Assembly: GCA_009777515.1 (NCBI GenBank) | Contig: WRLR01000038.1 | Span: 1 to 32,969, forward strand | Origin: Oscillospiraceae bacterium | GTDB lineage: Bacteria; Bacillota; Clostridia; WRLR01 | DNA length: 32,969 bases | Reading direction: 5' to 3' | Part shown: piece by piece, positions 29,718-32,969 of the stretch | Numbering within the stretch: position 1 is the first letter of the stretch | Layout: each line of letters begins with the position of its first letter | Notes under the pieces: model-generated | Database searches by the model: none | What the model was told of the DNA's origin: nothing | The model's input: only the letters and a program-made list of their open reading frames with translations | Program-made: the position numbers and the translations under genes

Positions 29718-30647
29718 TTATGTCCCCATTATGTTGAAGCCGCAATCGACGTAATGGATTTCGCCCGTTACGGCGGACGACAGGTCGCTCAGCAAGTAGA
29801 GCGCCGAACCGCCTATTTCGTCCGCGCTGACGCCACGCTTCAGCGGCGCCTTTTCGTCCACGACCGACATTATGCTGGAGAAGTTTTTAACGGCTTTGGA
29901 TGACAGTGTTTTTATTGGCCCTGATGAAATGGCGTTCACGCGGATGCCGGAGGGGCCCAGGTTGTGCGCGAGGTAGCGCACGGTCGCCTCCAGCGCGGCC
30001 TTTGCGACGCCCATCACGTTGTATCCGGGGAACACCCGCTCCGAACCCATGTAAGTCAGCGTCAAAATGGAACCGCCGCCGCCGCTGCTACCGCCAGAGC
30101 TGCCGCCATTGCTGATGTCACCGCTGTTGCCACCGCTACCGTCACTGCCGCCACCGCCTTTGTCGCCCTTGCCTGTGGTCATCAGCTCCGAAGCTTTGCG
30201 CGACACATAGACCAGCGTATACGCGCTGATGTTGAGCGCGTGCGCGAACCCTTCGCGCGACGTCATGATAAAATCGTTTTGCAAATCTTCGGTCCGAGCG
30301 TTGGCGATTGCGTGCACGACCCCGTCCAGGCGCCCCCACTGCGCGCCGAGCGCGGCAAACGCCGCGTCGATCTCGCCGTCATCGCCCAGATCGCATTTAA
30401 ACAGTGGGAAATCGCCGCCCTGCAGACGCGACACGCCCACTGTATTGCCCGCCTCGCCGTCCCTGTCGGCGAGCGACTTGAGCAAATCGCGGACGCCCTG
30501 CTCCTCGCGTTCGCCCATATATGTAAACGCGAGTTCCGCGCCCTCGTCGTACAACTTTTTCGTGATGCCCCACGCAATGCCCCATTTATTGCGCAGCCCC
30601 ATGATCAAGATCTTTTTGCCTGCGACAATTCCGCCTATATCACCCAT
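29718..30647 (-). CDS. fabI: Enoyl-[acyl-carrier-protein] reductase FabI with Gly/Ser insertion
   Basis: A 309-residue protein (typical FabI about 256-262). The N-terminal NADH loop is KKILIMGLRNKWGIAWGI. HAIANARTEDLQ follows, and the catalytic Y209-x6-K216 lies in GYNVMGVAKAALE, with RVNAISSGPIKTLSS after it. It catalyses the last reduction of each fatty-acid elongation cycle. Residues about 159-192 are a Gly/Ser/Asn/Asp-rich insert immediately before the SILTLTYMG strand, where E. coli FabI has only a few residues; a smaller extension lies near 60-78. AAGGAGAG (30652-30659) fixes the ATG at 30645-30647; an ATG 81 bases earlier is in the repeat-bearing leader. The active-site residues are intact. 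Confidence 0.93.
   Translation of the reverse strand: MGDIGGIVAGKKILIMGLRNKWGIAWGITKKLYDEGAELAFTYMGEREEQGVRDLLKSLADRDGEAGNTVGVSRLQGGDFPLFKCDLGDDGEIDAAFAALGAQWGRLDGVVHAIANARTEDLQNDFIMTSREGFAHALNISAYTLVYVSRKASELMTTGKGDKGGGGSDGSGGNSGDISNGGSSGGSSGGGGSILTLTYMGSERVFPGYNVMGVAKAALEATVRYLAHNLGPSGIRVNAISSGPIKTLSSKAVKNFSSIMSVVDEKAPLKRGVSADEIGGSALYLLSDLSSAVTGEIHYVDCGFNIMGT
30070..30174 (-). repeat. Gly/Ser/Asn low-complexity insertion in fabI
   Basis: GGC/GGT/AGC codons form short 9-15-bp near-repeats (GGTAGCGGTGGCAAC, GGCGGCAGCTCTGGC and similar). The length is a multiple of three and the flanking conserved motifs stay in frame. Confidence 0.85.
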
Positions 30648-30668
30648 TAAACTCTCCTTAAATATTTG

Positions 30669-30812
30669 GTAGGGCGAAGGCTTGCCCCCGCCGCGCAAAC
30701 TTTGGAATTTGTGTAACACAATATACATACCATCGGCGGGGGCAATCCCGCCCTACTTGGCGCAGACGGGGCGTTCCGCCCTACTAGGCGCAGACGGGGC
30801 GTTCCGCCCTAT
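30669..30812. repeat. Inverted-repeat element plus two 28-bp tandem copies
   Basis: The arm GTAGGGCG...TTGCCCCCGCCG (30669-30693) pairs with CGGCGGGGGCAATCCCGCCCTAC (30734-30756) around a 40-bp AT-rich centre. It is followed by two near-identical 28-bp units (30757-30784 and 30785-30812), each holding a GGGGCGTTCCGCCC hairpin. The elements resemble the 3262-3321 palindromes. They lie in the leader of fabI and just after the DUF4432 stop, and may form a small MITE-like insertion or a terminator/leader structure. Confidence 0.75.
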
Positions 30813-30813
30813 G

Positions 30814-31869
30814 TTAAAGATTGTGTTCTTTGCATTTGGCGGCGTACGCTTCGATGGCAGCCGCGTCGTCCAAAACCTCCACCCGGAGATGGAAACTGTA
30901 TTCCTCGCCAGGCTCCAGATAGCGGGTAAGGCCGTCCTCGACGGCGCGCTTTATGCCCCAGAAGCCCGCCACCGACGGCTCCAGTCCCACGGCGTAGTCG
31001 CCGGCCATCATGCACTTCCACTCGCAAAAAATCGGCAGCTCGTCTGCTTCGTAATGCACGATCGCGGCCAAGCCCAGCGCCGGGTTGTGGATCATCCCGA
31101 ACTGCGCCCCGCCGCCGCCCGTGTGGATATAGCACTCCTCCGGCCGCCCTATCTCCGCGCCCTCCACCACATGATACTTGCTAAACGAGCGCTCAGCGAT
31201 GTCGTCGCGCGGCACGACGTTCTCCGCGCTGTAATACATACGCGCCCCTTCGTCGATGAAGGGATACCCAAAATTGATGTGGTAGAGGTTTACCAGCGGG
31301 GCGCGGGCGAACCCTAGGTTGCGCACAGTGTCTATGATGCGGACGACATTGCTCTCCGTCTCCATCTGGAATACGCGCCGCAGCTCCAGGTATTCTTCGA
31401 ACACGCATGCCTCGCGCATGTCGGCGCTAGCCTGCAGTACCAGCGCATCGCCCTCTGCGATCTCGCATTTGTTAACGTTTACGCCGGGTATGTTATGTAT
31501 TTGCCCGTGCAGCCCGTACTCGCGCCCCTCGAACTCGCACGCCGCGCCCGCAGTGAGCAGCCCGCAGGTCGTCAACAAGCCGCCGTAGAACTGTCGCAAA
31601 AAACCCCTGAGCCCGTCCTCAACGAAATACTGCGGGCTGGACAGCCCGGTTTTCGTGACAAGGCCCAAGTTGACGCCCTTGTACGAAAAAAACGGGACAT
31701 CCAGGCAGCGGTCGGGCAGCAAGGTGGCCGACAGCCCCCTGCCATTGGTCATCCGTATGGCGCGCATCCCCTTCGCCTTGCCTTCGTTGTATGTAAAATC
31801 CTCCATCCCATACAAGCCGCTCAAATCCCCCGCGACCATCCGCATTTTTTGTTTTTCACTCTTTAACAT
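30814..31869 (-). CDS. DUF4432 / aldose 1-epimerase-like protein
   Basis: A 351-residue beta-sandwich protein resembling the DUF4432 group of galactose-mutarotase-like enzymes. Recognisable segments are LLPDRCLDVPFFSYKG, YGLHGQIHNIP (a histidine-containing active-site stretch), NLYHINFGYPFIDEGA, the WKCMMAGDYAVGLEPS loop and the LEPGEEYSFHL strand near the end. Relatives bind or epimerize sugars; the exact reaction is not known to me. Two starts are possible: the ATG at 31867-31869 with GGTGGA very close upstream, or an internal ATG nine or eleven codons later (MRMVAGDL). It precedes fabI in the same orientation, but 166 bp of repeats separate them. It may belong functionally with the sugar-acid genes at the left end, although it lies 24 kb away. 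Confidence 0.75.
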   Translation of the reverse strand: MLKSEKQKMRMVAGDLSGLYGMEDFTYNEGKAKGMRAIRMTNGRGLSATLLPDRCLDVPFFSYKGVNLGLVTKTGLSSPQYFVEDGLRGFLRQFYGGLLTTCGLLTAGAACEFEGREYGLHGQIHNIPGVNVNKCEIAEGDALVLQASADMREACVFEEYLELRRVFQMETESNVVRIIDTVRNLGFARAPLVNLYHINFGYPFIDEGARMYYSAENVVPRDDIAERSFSKYHVVEGAEIGRPEECYIHTGGGGAQFGMIHNPALGLAAIVHYEADELPIFCEWKCMMAGDYAVGLEPSVAGFWGIKRAVEDGLTRYLEPGEEYSFHLRVEVLDDAAAIEAYAAKCKEHNL

Positions 31870-32275
31870 ATATCCACCAATACCTTCATATTTATTGCCC
31901 CGTCGCCTTTGCTACACATATGCGCACAAAGTCATTTCTGCTCCGCTAAATGCTATCACACGCCCATTAGCATTGCAACCGATGGGGCGGCGCGAGGTGG
32001 ATTAAAAGACGAGGTCAAGGGTGACGAGGATCGAGGGTGGGTTGACAGGCGGGGCAGTGCAGTGCGACAGGCGCATTTTTATGAAATGGACATGTAAGAT
32101 TATAAAACAAGCCAGATTAATCTTTTCGAATAAACCAGTTATATAGTTGTCGCGATACCCAATGATCGCATGACGCAATCCTAAATCGGATTAAAATATT
32201 TTTTTGCGTCTAAAGATACGCTTACCTTTGGGTGTGCATCAAGAAAATGGGTAAAAAAGCGTCTCTCCACTATAT
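31870..32275. other. Intergenic stretch without a gene
   Basis: This 406-bp region shifts from moderate GC to AT-rich. The longest open frames are short, start inside neighbouring genes or lack ribosome sites. No tRNA, palindrome array or clear terminator is seen. The shift in composition near 32100 marks the edge of the AT-rich terminal segment. Confidence 0.6.
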
Positions 32276-32695
32276 TTACAATGAAGCAACATACAGTTCT
32301 ATAAGTTTCAAGCTCTCAGCATCTATATTACCAACAATATCATCATGTGGCTTCCACCACAATAAACCGTTAATTTCATCGTTTTCAATGAATACGTTTT
32401 CTTCATGTAAAAATGAATAATAAATCGCTGCATTCATAGTTTTATATCTCGCAATCCCGAAAAACTGTAATTGTAATAAATTTTGATTGCTTTCTTCCTT
32501 ACATTCACGGATAGCACAATCTATTGGCGATTCGTTTTGCTCCATATAACCGCCTGTAAGTTCCCAACGGTTATAATGCTTGTTATATAACAGCATGTAT
32601 CCTTTATCACTTTCAACAATTACGAATGCTGTTGTAGGTATGTTGATGGGATTATTTTTAACTTCATTTTCAATTCCGGTTATAAATGATTCCAT
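32276..32695 (-). CDS. NUDIX hydrolase
   Basis: A 139-residue protein with a NUDIX box at G49-x5-E55-x7-R63-E64-C-K-E67-E68; the box's final glycine is Asn70, a tolerated change. WELTGGYM before the box and WWKPHDDI near the end are typical. The fold hydrolyses nucleoside diphosphates linked to another group; the substrate is unknown. The ATG at 32693-32695 is chosen because GGAGGA (32703-32708) lies seven bases upstream; the TTG five codons earlier falls in that ribosome site. The gene is clearly more AT-rich than the rest of the window and sits directly downstream of a transposase remnant, consistent with recent acquisition. Confidence 0.88.
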   Translation of the reverse strand: MESFITGIENEVKNNPINIPTTAFVIVESDKGYMLLYNKHYNRWELTGGYMEQNESPIDCAIRECKEESNQNLLQLQFFGIARYKTMNAAIYYSFLHEENVFIENDEINGLLWWKPHDDIVGNIDAESLKLIELYVASL

Positions 32696-32697
32696 TC

Positions 32698-32841
32698 TCA
32701 AATCCTCCAAAAAAAATATCTACCACTCATATTTTTATATGCCGCTTCAATAACGCCGCTCCCAACAAATAAACTCTGTTCGCTGTTGTCCTTATACCGT
32801 ATACGCTCTTTGTTTTGGTTAAAAATGGAAGCACACGGATC
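32698..32841 (-). pseudogene. Transposase C-terminal remnant (ISKra4-like)
   Basis: An open stretch of about 47 codons reads IFNQNKERIRYKDNSEQS then LFVGSGVIEAAYKN before losing similarity and ending at TGA (32698-32700). YF..N..RMRY followed by GLFVGSGVIEAxxK is characteristic, from memory, of the DDE-domain end of ISKra4-like transposases, where the second part contains the catalytic glutamate. The expected continuation (RLKQSGMxW) is missing, and a stop codon precedes the fragment, so it is a decayed piece. Its final bases provide the NUDIX ribosome site. Confidence 0.6.
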
Positions 32842-32969
32842 TCAACATATCTCCTGGCTGTTGAGGACGCCAGCTCTCCTGATCACCGATTTTCGCAATG
32901 TGTTTAACCGTCATACGATATAATGATTAATAATTCACTTAAATACAAAAGTTAGGTTAACATCATCTA
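32842..32969. other. Terminal AT-rich sequence, possibly part of the IS remnant
   Basis: A 31-codon minus-strand frame (ATG at 32914, stop at 32819) contains SWRPQQPGDMLRSVCFHF and overlaps the transposase remnant in another frame. No family is recognised and there is no strong ribosome site. IS inverted-repeat ends are not identifiable before the window stops. Confidence 0.3.

Noticed and set aside
30648-30728. Longer start for fabI
   Set aside because: The extra residues are encoded by the repeat-bearing leader; AAGGAGAG and family length support the ATG at 30647.
31909-32097. Small plus-strand frame in the intergenic stretch
   Set aside because: It has no ribosome site, no recognisable motif, and composition like the surrounding non-coding DNA.

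Overview
The window looks like a contig from an anaerobic, moderately GC-rich Firmicute, probably an uncultured Clostridia-type bacterium. The grounds are strong GGAGG ribosome sites, frequent TTG starts, a small rubredoxin, a secreted protein with a copper-amine-oxidase-N 'stalk' domain, FabI, and sugar-acid catabolism typical of plant-fibre habitats. This placement is inference; no rRNA or other phylogenetic marker is present.

Layout. (1) 1-8550 is a carbohydrate and sugar-acid region. It holds the 3' part of a GH39-type beta-xylosidase, then a leftward gene series (enolase-superfamily enzyme, second enolase-superfamily enzyme, RraA-like aldolase, Gfo/Idh/MocA oxidoreductase, MFS carrier), and a divergently transcribed galactonate-dehydratase-like enzyme. 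(2) 8551-8934 is a non-coding stretch with REP-like palindromes and a long hairpin plus T-run terminator. (3) 8935-10098 encodes a secreted stalk-domain protein whose 3' end overlaps, tail to tail, the next cluster. (4) 10029-26991 (leftward) is a lipopeptide-type biosynthetic operon: a 4759-residue NRPS (C-A-T x4, then a terminal condensation/epimerization-family domain), a stand-alone acyl-AMP ligase, a discrete acyl carrier protein and an Sfp-type phosphopantetheinyl transferase. The inferred scheme is that the ligase activates a fatty acid and loads it on the ACP, the first C domain N-acylates residue 1, and four modules build a lipotetrapeptide. No thioesterase, reductase, MbtH protein, regulator or exporter is visible. 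(5) 27263-31869 (leftward) carries a DUF4432 epimerase-like protein, fabI, a membrane protein with a degenerate C39-peptidase-like domain, rubredoxin and mnmA. (6) 31870-32969 is an AT-rich end with a NUDIX hydrolase and a transposase remnant.

The most unusual theme is that unrelated, normally compact enzymes (GH39, NRPS A/T/C domains, MnmA, FabI) all carry in-frame minisatellite-like repeats (units of about 9-57 nt) placed in linkers or loops. Intergenic regions hold further short tandem and palindromic repeats. This suggests a genome-wide process of repeat expansion that coding sequence tolerates or exploits.
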